In this document: piece by piece, positions 7,730 to 17,924 of the stretch
Numbering within the stretch: position 1 is the first letter of the stretch
How the letters are laid out: every line of letters starts with the position of its first letter
NCBI GenBank assembly: GCA_020850715.1
Contig: JADZED010000049.1
Location: forward strand, 67,693-131,692
DNA length: 64,000 nucleotides
Source: Acidobacteriota bacterium
GTDB lineage: Bacteria > Acidobacteriota > Vicinamibacteria > Vicinamibacterales > CAVVIG01
Reading direction: 5' to 3'
Notes under the pieces: generated by a model
What the model was told of the DNA's origin: nothing
The model's database searches: none
What the model saw: the letters and a program-made list of their open reading frames with translations, nothing else
Program-made: the position numbers and the translations under genes

Positions 7730-9832
7730 TCAGCGGCATCCCGCTCCGCCCTTCGTCTGCGTCCGAAACCCGTTGCCATCGACGACGATACTATCGGTCG
7801 CCCTCTGGAAGATCAACGTGCGGCCGGTCGTCTCGCGTCCGCACTGGTCGACGATCTTCACGGGCGTGCCCGCGACGGCGTAGCGATCGTCGGCGGCGGT
7901 ATAGGTCAGACGGCTGCCGGTGGTCGTTCGCTGCTGCTCGCGCAGCGTCATTCCGTTCCCCTCGTCGTACGCCTCGGCCCGTTCGAGCTCGCCGGCCGAG
8001 GGCTTCAGGTACAGCTCTATCCGGTCCGCCGTCATGTCGCCCTGCGGTCCGCTCAAGTGGGCGCCGCCGGCCCAAGTCGCGCGGCGGAGCTGCTCGTCGT
8101 AGACGAAGGACGCCGCCGTCCCGATCGAGCGCACGCGCTCGATCCGCCGATCCGGGTCTCTCTGCCCCAGCATCGTCGTCGTGGTGACGGGACCGTCGGC
8201 CGTGAGGTTGCCGGTCCGGGTGTCCAGAACGATTGCGGCCGCCTTCACCGATGTGTCGCCCTGCCAGAGCTGCGCGCGGCCGGTGTAGACCGCCTTCGAG
8301 GCCGTGCCGTCGTAGTCGAGCGCGTCGGCGGTGACGTTGACGGGGCGATCCCGATCGAGCATCGACGGAAGCCGCTCTGTGCGGTCCCGCGCGTCCGCCG
8401 GCGGCTTCAGCTCGCTCTGGACGCTGTCGCGGGCCGATACCTTCGGGCCGTCGAGCGCAAGGTCGATTCGTTCGGCGTCGACGCGAATCCGGTCGTTCAC
8501 GACCCGCGGCGCCGGCAGTCCCGCCTCCGATCCGCTCAGCGCGAGCGTCCCCGGCCCGACGAGGTATCGTGCGGCCGCCCCCGCCGCAAGCAACCGGCCT
8601 TCCTCGAAGCGCGCGCCGCCCACGAAGCGGGCTTCCTGGATGTCGCCGAGACCCGGCGTCGTCTCGACCTCGAGGGTGCGCGACCTCGCCGCGCGCCCCT
8701 CGCCGATACCCGACTCCCGGTAGTCGACGCCGCCGGAAAACCGCGCCGCCGTGAGCCCCCGGCCCGCCTCGCCTCGCGCGTCGAGATCGGCGGCGCGGAT
8801 CGTCCGGGTCGGGACCGTCTTCGCGCCCGGCAGCGTCAGCACCACTTCCTGGTGCGCGACCAGCGCGGCCGGCGTCGTGCCGTCGGCTGCGAGCGTGAGG
8901 TCGATTGTCCCGGCCTCGAGCCGGCGCCCGGTGGCCGCCGCCGTTCCCGCGAACTCGAGCGCCGCACCGCCTGCGACGAGCGCGTGCTCGAGCGTCTGCC
9001 CGTCGGGCTGGTACTTCAGGTCGACCGCCTCGCCGCCGAGCGATCGCAGGCCGCCGGAGGTGGCCGCGATGCCGGCGATCGCCGCCCGGCCGCGCAACTC
9101 GATGGCCGCGATCCGCGCATCGTCTTCGGTGAGGCGCGCGATGCCGCGATCGGCTTCGATCGTCCGCCCGTCGCGCTCGAAGTGCAGCGTCTGTTCGAAT
9201 CGAATCGCATGCGCGCGGCGCGCGTAGGTGGCGCTGCCGGCCGTGATGTCGGCGCCGCCGGCTCCATGTCCGTCGGGATCGATGCGAATCACCGCCGCCT
9301 CGAGAAGCGCCAGCGCGTCCTGCGTCTTGTCGTAGGTCATGCCGATGCCGCTGCCGTGCAGCCGGCCGCGATCGAAGGCCACCGGCCCCTCGGCCCGCAC
9401 CACGCCGTCGGCGTCGGCATAGGTCGCTCGCGCGGCGCGCGCAGCGAGCCCATCGCTCGCCTCGAGGCGCACGTCCCCCTCGAGGACGATGGTCGATTCG
9501 TTCTGCCCGAGCCATCCCTCGCGTCCCTCGACCGTGAACGTGCGGCCGCGGTCGCGATCCGTGGTGACGATCTCGACGCCGAACATCCGCGTCGAGCCGT
9601 CGGCATAGGTCACCTGCCGTTCGTACTCGACCACGACATCCTCGCGTGCGAGGGTGAACCGCTCGATGCGGCCGCCGGTGCTCTCGACCACGGCATCCGG
9701 CGCGGTCGGCCTGACGGCTGCGTCTGGCGACGGCGCGCCCGCGCGCCGGATGGCGAATCCCACGGAGATCGCGAAACCGATGGCGAAAACGCCGAGGACC
9801 GCACGCAGCCTCCGGCGGACGGCGGCATTCAT
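7730..9832 (-). CDS. LptC/LptA-type single-chain LPS transport bridge protein
   Basis: A 700-aa protein. An N-terminal signal anchor (about residues 11-29, VLGVFAIGFAISVGFAI) is followed by a long periplasmic region made of short alternating beta strands. The first part, with EREVTY-like strands and VEGREGWLGQNESTIVLEGDV, resembles LptC. From about residue 490 a clear LptA/OstA segment appears, with VNVTADALDYDG, AVYTGRAQLWQGDTSV and GNLTADGPVTTT. LptC (about 190 aa) and LptA (about 180 aa) are normally separate; here one chain twice their sum could span the periplasm as a beta-jellyroll bridge. It lies directly before lptB. The repeat-rich middle (150-480) looks like extra OstA-like blades, which is inference. 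Confidence 0.8.
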   Translation of the reverse strand: MNAAVRRRLRAVLGVFAIGFAISVGFAIRRAGAPSPDAAVRPTAPDAVVESTGGRIERFTLAREDVVVEYERQVTYADGSTRMFGVEIVTTDRDRGRTFTVEGREGWLGQNESTIVLEGDVRLEASDGLAARAARATYADADGVVRAEGPVAFDRGRLHGSGIGMTYDKTQDALALLEAAVIRIDPDGHGAGGADITAGSATYARRAHAIRFEQTLHFERDGRTIEADRGIARLTEDDARIAAIELRGRAAIAGIAATSGGLRSLGGEAVDLKYQPDGQTLEHALVAGGAALEFAGTAAATGRRLEAGTIDLTLAADGTTPAALVAHQEVVLTLPGAKTVPTRTIRAADLDARGEAGRGLTAARFSGGVDYRESGIGEGRAARSRTLEVETTPGLGDIQEARFVGGARFEEGRLLAAGAAARYLVGPGTLALSGSEAGLPAPRVVNDRIRVDAERIDLALDGPKVSARDSVQSELKPPADARDRTERLPSMLDRDRPVNVTADALDYDGTASKAVYTGRAQLWQGDTSVKAAAIVLDTRTGNLTADGPVTTTTMLGQRDPDRRIERVRSIGTAASFVYDEQLRRATWAGGAHLSGPQGDMTADRIELYLKPSAGELERAEAYDEGNGMTLREQQRTTTGSRLTYTAADDRYAVAGTPVKIVDQCGRETTGRTLIFQRATDSIVVDGNGFRTQTKGGAGCR

Positions 9833-9938
9833 GGTGCTGCGACGCTGCAGGAGTGCGGCGTTGCCGCGCTGCGGCGTCTGCGAGAAGGCCCTCGCCTCCG
9901 CTCCGCCGGCGGCCCTGCGTCCATGCCGTCCGGCCGCG

Positions 9939-11663
9939 TCATGCGTCGGTCGCCCTGACGTCGGCGAGCGTCAGCTCGACGTAGGTCTCTCCGTTGTACT
10001 GATTCTGATCCAACGAGAAGGCCACGTCGAGCGCCCCGCGGCGCGCGGCCAGCTCGTCGCACCGCTCGGCGGCGCGCCAGGCGACCGCCCGGAAGATGCG
10101 ACCGTCCTGCTTCAGGGCCATCTTGAGGTGCCGTTCCTTGAGCTTGCGGGGACCGTCGACGATCTCCACGCCGCGCGCGGCGAACACCGGCCTCGGGTTG
10201 CCGGCGCCGAATGGCGCGAGCGCCGCCACGCCGGCGGCGACGCCGCCGGTGATGCCGCGGAACGCCAGGCCGCCATCGACGCGCAGGCGCGGCATGAGAT
10301 CCTCGGGGCCGAGCTGCTCGTCGGCAACGGCGTTCACCGCCGCACGCAGCTCGCGGATGCGCGATCGATCGAGCGCGAGGCCGGCCGCCTGCCGGTGGCC
10401 GCCGAACCGCAGCAGCAGCGGCGCGCACCGCTCGAGCGCACCGAGCATGTCGAACGCCGGAATGCTCCGGCAGGAGCCCTGCGCCACCCCGTCCTCGACC
10501 GACAGCACGATCGCCGGACGGTGAAACGCGTCCACGAGCTTGGAGGCGACGATCCCGATGACGCCGCGGTGCCAGCCGTCGGCCGCGACGACGAGAACGG
10601 CGCGCGCGCCGATGTCCGGATCGCTCTGGACGAGCTTCTTCGCGGCGGCGAGGATTTCAGCTTCCTCCGCCTGTCGCTTCACGTTCTCGCCGTCGAGCTG
10701 CTGCGCCAGCGCGCGCACCTGATCGCCGAGCGTCTCGTCGCTTGCCAGGAACAGGCGCGTGGCGATGTCCGGCGTGCTCATCCGGCCGGCGGCGTTCACC
10801 CGCGGGGCAATCATGAAGGACACGTGATAGCTGTCGATCGTCTTGCCGGTGAGGCCGGCGACGTCGAGCAGCGCCCGCAGTCCGATCTTGTGCGGCCCGC
10901 GGCTCAGCAGGTCCAGACCCAGCTTCGCGATCACGCGATTCTCGCCGACCAGCGGCACCACGTCGGCCAGCGTGCCGATGGCCGCGATCTTCATGAATCC
11001 CGGGAGCCAGCCTTCCCGACCCGACTTCCGGCCCAGCGCCTGAACCAGCTTCAGCGCGACGCCCACCCCGGCCAGGTTCTTGTCCGGATAGCGGCAATCG
11101 TGCCGCTTCGGGTTGATCACCGCGACGGCCGGCGGCAGCGCCACATCAGGCTCATGATGGTCGGTGACGATCAGATCGACGCCCAGTTCGCGCGCGCGAC
11201 GCGCCGCGTCGGCGCCGCGGATGCCGCAGTCCACCGACACGACCAGCGCCACGCCGTCGGCGTGGAGCCGCTCGATCGAGGCGGGTTGGAGGCCGTAGCC
11301 GTCCTTGAACCGCTCCGGAATGAAATGGACGACGTCGGCGCCGAGCAGTTCCAGGGCACGCCGGAGGATCACGGTCGAGGTGATCCCGTCGACGTCGTAG
11401 TCGCCGTGTACCGCGATCCGCTCGCGCCGGGCAATGGCGCCGAGAATCCGATCAACCGCCGCTCCCATGTCGGCGAGGAGCAGCGGATCGTGCAGGTGAT
11501 CGATCGACGGCTTCAGGAACCGCGCCGCGCCGGCAGGATCGTCGAGGCCGCGCTGGCACAGGAGCCGGGCGACGATCAGCGGCACACCGAGCGCCTCGGC
11601 GAGCCGTCCGGCGGCTGCATCGTCGCAGGCCACCGCGTCCCAGCGCGGGCCGATGCCCCTCAT
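9939..11663 (-). CDS. recJ: Single-stranded-DNA-specific exonuclease RecJ
   Basis: A 574-aa DHH-family 5'-3' exonuclease used in recombination and mismatch repair. The metal-binding motifs are in order: HGDYDVDGITST (about 84-95), SVDCGIRG, the DHH motif VTDHHEPD, and the DHHA1 end with FGGHRQAAGLAL. The catalytic core is complete and the length is normal. The C-terminal OB-like part (KLKERHLKMALKQDG) is present. It lies 80 bases downstream of accA and about 100 upstream of the LptC/LptA-type gene in the same direction. mutS, another mismatch repair gene, is 16 kb away. Confidence 0.95.
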   Translation of the reverse strand: MRGIGPRWDAVACDDAAAGRLAEALGVPLIVARLLCQRGLDDPAGAARFLKPSIDHLHDPLLLADMGAAVDRILGAIARRERIAVHGDYDVDGITSTVILRRALELLGADVVHFIPERFKDGYGLQPASIERLHADGVALVVSVDCGIRGADAARRARELGVDLIVTDHHEPDVALPPAVAVINPKRHDCRYPDKNLAGVGVALKLVQALGRKSGREGWLPGFMKIAAIGTLADVVPLVGENRVIAKLGLDLLSRGPHKIGLRALLDVAGLTGKTIDSYHVSFMIAPRVNAAGRMSTPDIATRLFLASDETLGDQVRALAQQLDGENVKRQAEEAEILAAAKKLVQSDPDIGARAVLVVAADGWHRGVIGIVASKLVDAFHRPAIVLSVEDGVAQGSCRSIPAFDMLGALERCAPLLLRFGGHRQAAGLALDRSRIRELRAAVNAVADEQLGPEDLMPRLRVDGGLAFRGITGGVAAGVAALAPFGAGNPRPVFAARGVEIVDGPRKLKERHLKMALKQDGRIFRAVAWRAAERCDELAARRGALDVAFSLDQNQYNGETYVELTLADVRATDA

Positions 11664-11743
11664 GTCAGATCTGCGACTGACTGGTGTCGATCCACCGCAT
11701 CACCACAAAGAACGCATCGGACATGAAGACCTGCGCCGGTCGG

Positions 11744-12715
11744 TCACTCGCCATGGTCCACGAAATCGCGACCGGGCTGCCCCATTCCACGGAACTTCGA
11801 GTAGCGCCGCTCCAGCCGCTCCGCCGGGTCCAGCAGGACGACCTGCGCCAGCACCCGGTCGAGCGCTGCGCCGACCTGCTCGGCCGCCGCGGCCGGGTCC
11901 GCGTGGGCGCCGCCCACCGGCTCGGGCACGATCTCGTCGATCACCCCGAGTGCGAGCAGGTCGGGCGCGGTGATCTTCAACGCGGCGGCGGCTTCCACCT
12001 TCCTCGCCGCGTCACGCCACAGGATCGCGGCGCACCCCTCGGGCGGAATCACGCTGTAGATGGCATGCTCCAGCATGAGCACCCGGTCGCCGATGGCGAT
12101 TCCCAGCGCTCCGCCGCTTCCGCCCTCACCGCTCACGATGACCACGATCGGGGCGTCGAGCAGCATCATCTCGCGCAGGTTGAGCGCGATCGCCTCGGCC
12201 ACGCCGCGCTCCTCCGACTCGATGCCGGGGTAGGCGGCCGGCGTGTCGACGAACACGACAATCGGCCGGCGGAACTTCTCGGCGAGGCGCATCGCGCGCA
12301 GCGCCTTGCGGTAACCCTCCGGCCGCGCATAACCGAAGTTCCGGAAGATCTTGTTCTTGGTGTCCTCGCCGCCCTTCACGTGACCGACCAGGAGCACGGC
12401 GCGGGACCTGAACTCGGCGAACCCCGTCATGATGGCGTGATCGTCGGCGAAACGGCGGTCGCCGTGAATCTCGACGAAGTTCGCGAACAGTCGCGCAATG
12501 AAATCGGGCAGCCCCGGCCGTCCGGGATGCCGCGCCACCAGGACGCGCTGCCACGGCGCGAGCGTGGCATAGACGCGCGCGCGGGTGGCGGTCAGCCGCG
12601 CGCGCAGCGCCGCGATCTCTGCGGCCCTCGCGTCGGTCGGGGGCCGCAGCTCGAGCGACTCGATCTCCCTCAGCAGCGCCGCGATCGGCTCCTCGAATTC
12701 GAGGGTTTCAGGCAT
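11744..12715 (-). CDS. accA: Acetyl-CoA carboxylase carboxyltransferase alpha subunit
   Basis: A 323-aa alpha subunit of the carboxyltransferase that, with AccD, moves CO2 from biotin-BCCP to acetyl-CoA, the first step of fatty acid synthesis. Recognisable segments are LEFEEPIAALLREIESL at the N-terminus, ARHPGRPGLPDFIARLF, IHGDRRFADDHAIMTGFA, FVDTPAAYPGIESEERG and SGEGGSGGALGIAIGDRVLM, which forms the acyl-CoA oxyanion site. It starts 10 bases after dnaE ends, an arrangement also found in enterobacteria. accD is not in the window. Confidence 0.96.
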   Translation of the reverse strand: MPETLEFEEPIAALLREIESLELRPPTDARAAEIAALRARLTATRARVYATLAPWQRVLVARHPGRPGLPDFIARLFANFVEIHGDRRFADDHAIMTGFAEFRSRAVLLVGHVKGGEDTKNKIFRNFGYARPEGYRKALRAMRLAEKFRRPIVVFVDTPAAYPGIESEERGVAEAIALNLREMMLLDAPIVVIVSGEGGSGGALGIAIGDRVLMLEHAIYSVIPPEGCAAILWRDAARKVEAAAALKITAPDLLALGVIDEIVPEPVGGAHADPAAAAEQVGAALDRVLAQVVLLDPAERLERRYSKFRGMGQPGRDFVDHGE

Positions 12716-12725
12716 CAGCGGGCTC

Positions 12726-15700
12726 TCAGCGCAGCGTCACCGATTCGATCCCGGCGACCTGCTGCACCTCCGCGACCAGGGACGCGGACGGCTGCACGCG
12801 GACCTGCGAGACGTCGGCTTTCACCCACAGGGACCCGGACGCGCCCGGCAGCTCCAGCTCGAACGACACGCGCCGGTCGCCGCGATGGCGGGCGAAGATC
12901 TCGTTGAGCTGCTCGAACAAGGCACGCGCCGCCGGCATCTTGACACGAATCGCGATCTCGCGCGCCACCCGTTCGCGCACCGATTCGATCGGCGCGATTT
13001 CGGTCGCGATGATCCGCACCGCGTCGTCGTCGTGTTCCAGTTTGCCGCGTACGAGGACGAGCGTGCCGGTCTCGACCAGCCCGGCGCCGCGTTGATACGC
13101 TTCGGGAAACGCGACGACCTCCACGCCGCCTTGCGCATCTTCGAGCGTGAACACCGCCATGCGGTCGCCCTTGCGGGTCTTGAGCTGCCGCACGGGACCG
13201 ACGATGCCGCCGACGCTTGCGTCGGGTTCGATCGGCTTGCGGCCGCCGGGCCCCCAGGCGTCGGCTGGCGGCGGCGCGAGCGGCCGCTCGGCGAGCTCGC
13301 CGGTCGGGGACGATCCGAACGCCTTCAGATCGGCGGCGTACCGGTCGATCGGATGGCCGCTCCAGTAGAGGCCGAGCGTTTCCTTCTCGAAGGCCAGCCG
13401 CTCGGCCTCGGACCACGGCGCCGCCTCTGGCAACGGCGCGAGGGAGCGTCCGCCGGCGGCCGCCGGGCCCGGATCGAAGCCGAAGAGCTGCGCCTGTCCT
13501 TCGTCGCGATCGCGCTGGAGCCGTGCGCCGTGCTCGCAGGCGCCATCGACCGCCGCGAGCAGGCGCGGCCGCAGCGCCGAGGGCGACAGGTCCCCGCACC
13601 CGGGAGACGCGCGGCCGACGCTGTCGAAGGCCCCCGCCTTAATCAGGCTCTCGAACACCCGCTTGTTGGCCAGACGCAGGTCGAGCGCTTCGCAAAGGGT
13701 CGGGAGCGAGGCAATTGGCCCGTTGCTCCGCACCTGCAGGAGCGATTCGATCGCCCCTTCGCCGACGTTCTTGATCGCCTTGAGGCCGAAGCGGACACCG
13801 GCGGGCGTGACGGTGAACGCCGCCAGGCTCTCGTTGACGTCGGGCGGCAGCACCGGGATGCCGCGGTCGCGGCACTCGCCGAGGTACAGCGCCAGCTTGT
13901 CGGTGTTCTGGGCCTCGATCGTCAGCAGCGCCGCGGCGAAGTGCTGCGGGTAGTTCGCTTTCAGGTAGGCCGTCTGGTAGGCGAGGAACGCATAGGCGGT
14001 CGAGTGCGACTTGTTGAAGCCGTAGCCGGCGAAGTGCTGCATCAGGTCGAAGATCTGCGCCGCCTTCCTCCCGTCGTGCCCCTTCCGCGTCGCGCCGTCG
14101 ACGAACTTGCCGCGCATCGTCGCCATCACTTCGGCGTTCTTCTTGCCCATGGCCTTGCGGAGGAGATCGGCCTCGCCCAGCGTGAAGCCGGCGAGCACGT
14201 TGGAGATGCGCATCACCTGCTCCTGGTAGGCGATGACGCCGTAGGTGCTGGCGAGCACCGGCTCGAGCTCCGGCAGCTCGTACTTGATCTCGGTCCGGCC
14301 CTGCTTGCGCGCGATGAAGTCGTCGACCATGCCGCTGCGCAGCGGACCTGGACGGTAGAGCGCGTTGAGCGCGATGAGGTCGTCGAGCCGCTGCGGCTTC
14401 GACTTGCGCAGGATCTCGCGCATGCCGCTGCTCTCGAACTGGAAGATGCCGTAGGTCTGCCCCTCCTGGAAGATCCGGTAGGTCGGCTCGTCGTCCAGCG
14501 GAACGCCGTCGATGTCGAGCTCGACGCCGGTGGTCCGCGCGATCTCGCCGATGGCGTCGTGGATCAGCGTGAGCGTGCTGAGCCCGAGAAAATCCATCTT
14601 CAACAGGCCGATGCGCTCGATCTCCTTCATCGACCACTGCGTCGTGATCTCGTCGCGCGCCCCCTTGTAGAGCGGCGCGTACTCGGTGATCGCCCTCGGG
14701 GCAATGACGACGCCGGCGGCGTGGACCGAGGCGTGCCGGGTCATCCCCTCGAGCCGGCGCGCCACGCCCAGCAGCTCCCTCACCTTGACGTCGTTCTGCT
14801 CCAGATCGCGGAGCGCCGCGCTCTCCTCGAGCGCCTTGTCGAGCGTCATGTCGAGCGCCGGCGGGATCTGTTTGGCGACCTTGTCGACGTCGGCGAAGGG
14901 CATCTCGAGGACGCGCCCGACGTCGCGGACCACCGCCTTCGCCTTCATCGTGCCGAAGGTGATGATCTGCGCGACGTTCGCCCGTCCGTACTTCCGCGTC
15001 ACGTAGTCGATGACCTCGCCGCGGCGCCGCTCGCAGAAGTCGATGTCGATGTCGGGCAGCGACACGCGCTCCGGGTTCAGGAAGCGCTCGAAGATCAGGT
15101 CGAAGTCGATCGGATCGACGTCGGTAATCCGCATGCAGTAGGCCACCAGGCTGCCGGCCGCCGATCCGCGCCCGGGCCCCACCGGAATTCCCTGCTCGCG
15201 CGCAAAGCGGATGAAGTCCCACACGATCAGGAAGTACCCGGCGTACTTCATCTGCTCGATCATCTCGATCTCGTAGGCGAGCCGCCGTTCGTACTCGTCG
15301 ATCGTATGGCGGAGCGTCCCCGCGTCGCGAAGCTGCCGGAGCCGCGGGAGCCGCTCGGCAAACCCCTCGCGCGCGACATGCTCGAAGTAGCCGTTCAGCG
15401 TGTAACCCGGCGGTACGTCGAAATCCGGCAGGTGGTTCTCGCCCTGCGGCAGCACGACGTTGCAGCGCTCGGCGATCCGCAGCGTGTTGGCGAGCGCCTC
15501 TGGATGATCCTTGAAGACGCCGGCCATTTCCGCGGCGCTCTTGAGGAAGAACTGGCGCGCGTCGTAGCGCAGCCGCTTCGGATCGCTGAACGCCTTGCCC
15601 GTCCCGATGCACAGCAGCACGTCGTGGGGATGGGCGTCGGCCTCGCGCAGGTAGTGCACGTCGTTGCTGCACACCAGCGGCAGGCCGAGATCGCGCGCGA

Positions 15701-16280
15701 TGGCCGGCAGCCCGCCGTTCACCGTCCGCTGTTCGTCGATGCCGTGCCACTGCATCTCGAGAAAGAAGTTCCGCGGCCCGAGGATGTCGCGGTAGGAGGC
15801 CGCCGCCTCGACCGCCTTGCGCGTCTGCAGGTGCGACAGCCCTTCGGCGACCTCCCCTTTCAGGCACGAGCTCAGGCCGATGAGTCCGGTCGCATGCTGC
15901 GCGAGCAGCTCCTTGTCGATCCGCGGCTTGTAGTAGAACCCCTCGGTGTAGCCGGCCGAGACCAGCTTGATCAGGTTGTGATAGCCCTCGATGGTCTCGG
16001 CCAGCAGGACGAGATGGTTCTGCGTCTCGCCCGGGCTGCCGTTCTTCCGGTGCCGGCTGCCCGGCGCGACGTAGACTTCACACCCGAGAATCGGCGTCAA
16101 CCCGCGCTGCCGGGCGTGATCGTGGAAGACGACCGACGAAAACAGGTTGCCGTGTTCGGTGACGGCGATCGCCGGCATCCCGAGCGCGACCGCCTGATCG
16201 AGCAGCTCGTCGATCCGGCACGCGCCGTCGAGCAGCGAGAACTCGGTATGCAGGTGGAGATGGACGAACTCCGGCGTCAA
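12726..16280 (-). CDS. dnaE: DNA polymerase III alpha subunit
   Basis: An 1184-aa replicative polymerase of the DnaE1 type. The N-terminal PHP domain has HLHLHTEFSLLDGACR and AIAVTEHGNLFS. The palm carries the catalytic acidic motif LPDIDIDFCERRR, and GPGRGSAAGSLVAYC is the nucleotide-binding loop. The helix-hairpin-helix region and an OB fold (VGGIVGPVRQLKTRKG, MAVFTLEDAQGGVEVVAF) complete the C-terminus, which reaches the usual beta-clamp-binding end. It lies between guaA (71 bases) and accA (10 bases). Confidence 0.96.
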   Translation of the reverse strand: MTPEFVHLHLHTEFSLLDGACRIDELLDQAVALGMPAIAVTEHGNLFSSVVFHDHARQRGLTPILGCEVYVAPGSRHRKNGSPGETQNHLVLLAETIEGYHNLIKLVSAGYTEGFYYKPRIDKELLAQHATGLIGLSSCLKGEVAEGLSHLQTRKAVEAAASYRDILGPRNFFLEMQWHGIDEQRTVNGGLPAIARDLGLPLVCSNDVHYLREADAHPHDVLLCIGTGKAFSDPKRLRYDARQFFLKSAAEMAGVFKDHPEALANTLRIAERCNVVLPQGENHLPDFDVPPGYTLNGYFEHVAREGFAERLPRLRQLRDAGTLRHTIDEYERRLAYEIEMIEQMKYAGYFLIVWDFIRFAREQGIPVGPGRGSAAGSLVAYCMRITDVDPIDFDLIFERFLNPERVSLPDIDIDFCERRRGEVIDYVTRKYGRANVAQIITFGTMKAKAVVRDVGRVLEMPFADVDKVAKQIPPALDMTLDKALEESAALRDLEQNDVKVRELLGVARRLEGMTRHASVHAAGVVIAPRAITEYAPLYKGARDEITTQWSMKEIERIGLLKMDFLGLSTLTLIHDAIGEIARTTGVELDIDGVPLDDEPTYRIFQEGQTYGIFQFESSGMREILRKSKPQRLDDLIALNALYRPGPLRSGMVDDFIARKQGRTEIKYELPELEPVLASTYGVIAYQEQVMRISNVLAGFTLGEADLLRKAMGKKNAEVMATMRGKFVDGATRKGHDGRKAAQIFDLMQHFAGYGFNKSHSTAYAFLAYQTAYLKANYPQHFAAALLTIEAQNTDKLALYLGECRDRGIPVLPPDVNESLAAFTVTPAGVRFGLKAIKNVGEGAIESLLQVRSNGPIASLPTLCEALDLRLANKRVFESLIKAGAFDSVGRASPGCGDLSPSALRPRLLAAVDGACEHGARLQRDRDEGQAQLFGFDPGPAAAGGRSLAPLPEAAPWSEAERLAFEKETLGLYWSGHPIDRYAADLKAFGSSPTGELAERPLAPPPADAWGPGGRKPIEPDASVGGIVGPVRQLKTRKGDRMAVFTLEDAQGGVEVVAFPEAYQRGAGLVETGTLVLVRGKLEHDDDAVRIIATEIAPIESVRERVAREIAIRVKMPAARALFEQLNEIFARHRGDRRVSFELELPGASGSLWVKADVSQVRVQPSASLVAEVQQVAGIESVTLR

Positions 16281-16351
16281 GTCCTCAGATCCTCAAGTCC
16301 CGGAATTCCCGAATCCCAACATCTCTAACACTCGCGTCCGCACATCCGATC

Positions 16352-17887
16352 TCATTCCCACTCGATCGTCGACGGCGGCTTCGAGCTGATGTCGTACACG
16401 ACACGGTTGATGCCGCGCACCTCGTTCACGATGCGCGACGAGATCCGCGCCAGGAGCTCGTGGGGCAGCCGCGCCCAGTCGGCCGTCATGCCGTCCCGGC
16501 TCTCCACGGCGCGGATTGCCGCGGTGTACTCGTAGGTCCTCTCGTCGCCCATCACGCCCACGCTCTGCACCGGCAGCAGCACGGCGAAACTCTGCCACAG
16601 CCGCTCGTACCAACCGCCGCGCCGGATCTCGTCGGAGACGATCGCGTCGGCCCGCCGAAGCAGATCCAGCCGCAGCGGCGTGATCTCGCCGAGAATCCGC
16701 ACCGCCAGCCCCGGCCCGGGGAACGGCTGCCGGACGACGAATTCCGGATCGAGCCCGAGCTGGCGCCCGACCTCGCGCACTTCGTCCTTGAACAGTTCGC
16801 GGAGCGGCTCGACCAGCTGCATCCGCATCCGCTCGGGCAGACCGCCGACGTTGTGGTGGCTCTTGATGAGCGCCGACTGCCCGACCACCGTCACCGACTC
16901 GATCACGTCCGGATAGAGCGTGCCCTGCGCCAGGAACTCCACCTGGCCGAGCTTGGCCGCCTCCGCCTCGAACACGTCGATGAAGGCGGCACCGATGATC
17001 TTCCGTTTCCGCTCGGGATCGGTCACGCCGGCCAGGCGCTCGAGAAAGAGCGCCGACGCGTCGGTGAACGCCAGCGGAAGCCGCAGCCGTTCGAACCGCC
17101 GGCGGATCTGGGCCGCCTCGTCGAGGCGCAGCACGCCGTTGTCCACGAAGATGCACGTCAGCCGTTCGCCGATCGCGCGGTGAACGATGAGCGCGGCAAC
17201 CGTCGAATCGACTCCCCCACTCAGGCCGCAGACCACACGCCCGGCGCCGACCTGCCGCCGGACGCGCTCCGTCGCCTCGTCGACAAACGACGCCATCGTC
17301 CAATCGCCGGTGCACCCGCAGATGCCGCGGGAGAAGTTGCGCAGGATCTGGAGGCCCGCTTCGGTATGGACCACTTCAGGATGGAAGAGGAGCGCGTACA
17401 GCGCCCGCGACGAGTCCGACATCGCGGCGATCGGCGCGTTCGCGCTCGTGGCGGCCACGTCGAAGCCGGCTGGCGCGGCCGCCACCAGATCGCCGTGGCT
17501 CGCCCACACGCGGATGTCTCCAGGCACGCCCTCGAACAGCGGCGACCCGGAGACGACCGTCACCGCCGCGTGGCCGAACTCGCGCTGCGGCGCCGGCTCG
17601 ACGCGACCGCCGAGCGTGTCGGCCATCAACTGCATGCCGTAGCAGATGCCCAGCATCGGCCGCCCCAGCGTGAAGACGGCCGGATCGCACTTCGGCGCGC
17701 CAGGATCGCGCACGCTCTTGGGCCCGCCCGACAGGATGATCCCGGCCGGCTGGCGCGCCCGAATCCGCGCGGCCGGCGCGTCGTGCGGCCAGATCTCCGA
17801 GTACACGGAGAGCTCGCGCAGCCGGCGCGCGATGAGCTGCGTGTACTGGGAGCCGAAATCGAGAACGATGATGGTCTGGTGGCTCAC
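16352..17887 (-). CDS. guaA: GMP synthase (glutamine-hydrolysing)
   Basis: A 511-aa two-domain enzyme that converts XMP to GMP. The class I glutamine amidotransferase domain shows the nucleophile elbow [11 protein letters not shown] and the His-Glu pair [13 protein letters not shown]. The ATP pyrophosphatase domain has the P-loop [13 protein letters not shown]. The C-terminal dimerisation domain ends [14 protein letters not shown], the canonical GuaA end. It is divergent from the beta-propeller gene with only 37 bases between start codons. A symmetric CTATTATAG there gives TATAAT on this strand, 26 bases before the ATG. Confidence 0.97.
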   Translation of the reverse strand: MSHQTIIVLDFGSQYTQLIARRLRELSVYSEIWPHDAPAARIRARQPAGIILSGGPKSVRDPGAPKCDPAVFTLGRPMLGICYGMQLMADTLGGRVEPAPQREFGHAAVTVVSGSPLFEGVPGDIRVWASHGDLVAAAPAGFDVAATSANAPIAAMSDSSRALYALLFHPEVVHTEAGLQILRNFSRGICGCTGDWTMASFVDEATERVRRQVGAGRVVCGLSGGVDSTVAALIVHRAIGERLTCIFVDNGVLRLDEAAQIRRRFERLRLPLAFTDASALFLERLAGVTDPERKRKIIGAAFIDVFEAEAAKLGQVEFLAQGTLYPDVIESVTVVGQSALIKSHHNVGGLPERMRMQLVEPLRELFKDEVREVGRQLGLDPEFVVRQPFPGPGLAVRILGEITPLRLDLLRRADAIVSDEIRRGGWYERLWQSFAVLLPVQSVGVMGDERTYEYTAAIRAVESRDGMTADWARLPHELLARISSRIVNEVRGINRVVYDISSKPPSTIEWE

Positions 17888-17911
17888 GGAAGGACCGGGA
17901 CGAATTAGACG

Positions 17912-17920
17912 CTATTATAG
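17912..17920. promoter_or_regulatory. Shared, near-symmetric -10 element for guaA and the divergent propeller gene
   Basis: CTATTATAG reads TATTAT on the plus strand (17913-17918) and TATAAT on the minus strand (17914-17919), so one site can serve as the -10 of two opposite promoters. The plus-strand start codon follows after six bases, implying a leaderless mRNA. The guaA start is 26 bases away, leaving room for a short leader. Polymerase binding in the two directions would be mutually exclusive. Confidence 0.45.
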
Positions 17921-17924
17921 CGGC

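Noticed and set aside
16281-16311. Short direct repeat TCAAGTCC in the dnaE-guaA gap
   Set aside because: Only eight bases, two copies, no symmetry or known motif; likely chance or simple slippage.
12585-16328. A 1247-codon open frame on the plus strand opposite dnaE
   Set aside because: It is antisense to an unmistakable DnaE, has no recognisable domain, and is rich in Arg, Ala, His and Asp as expected for shadow frames in high-GC coding DNA.
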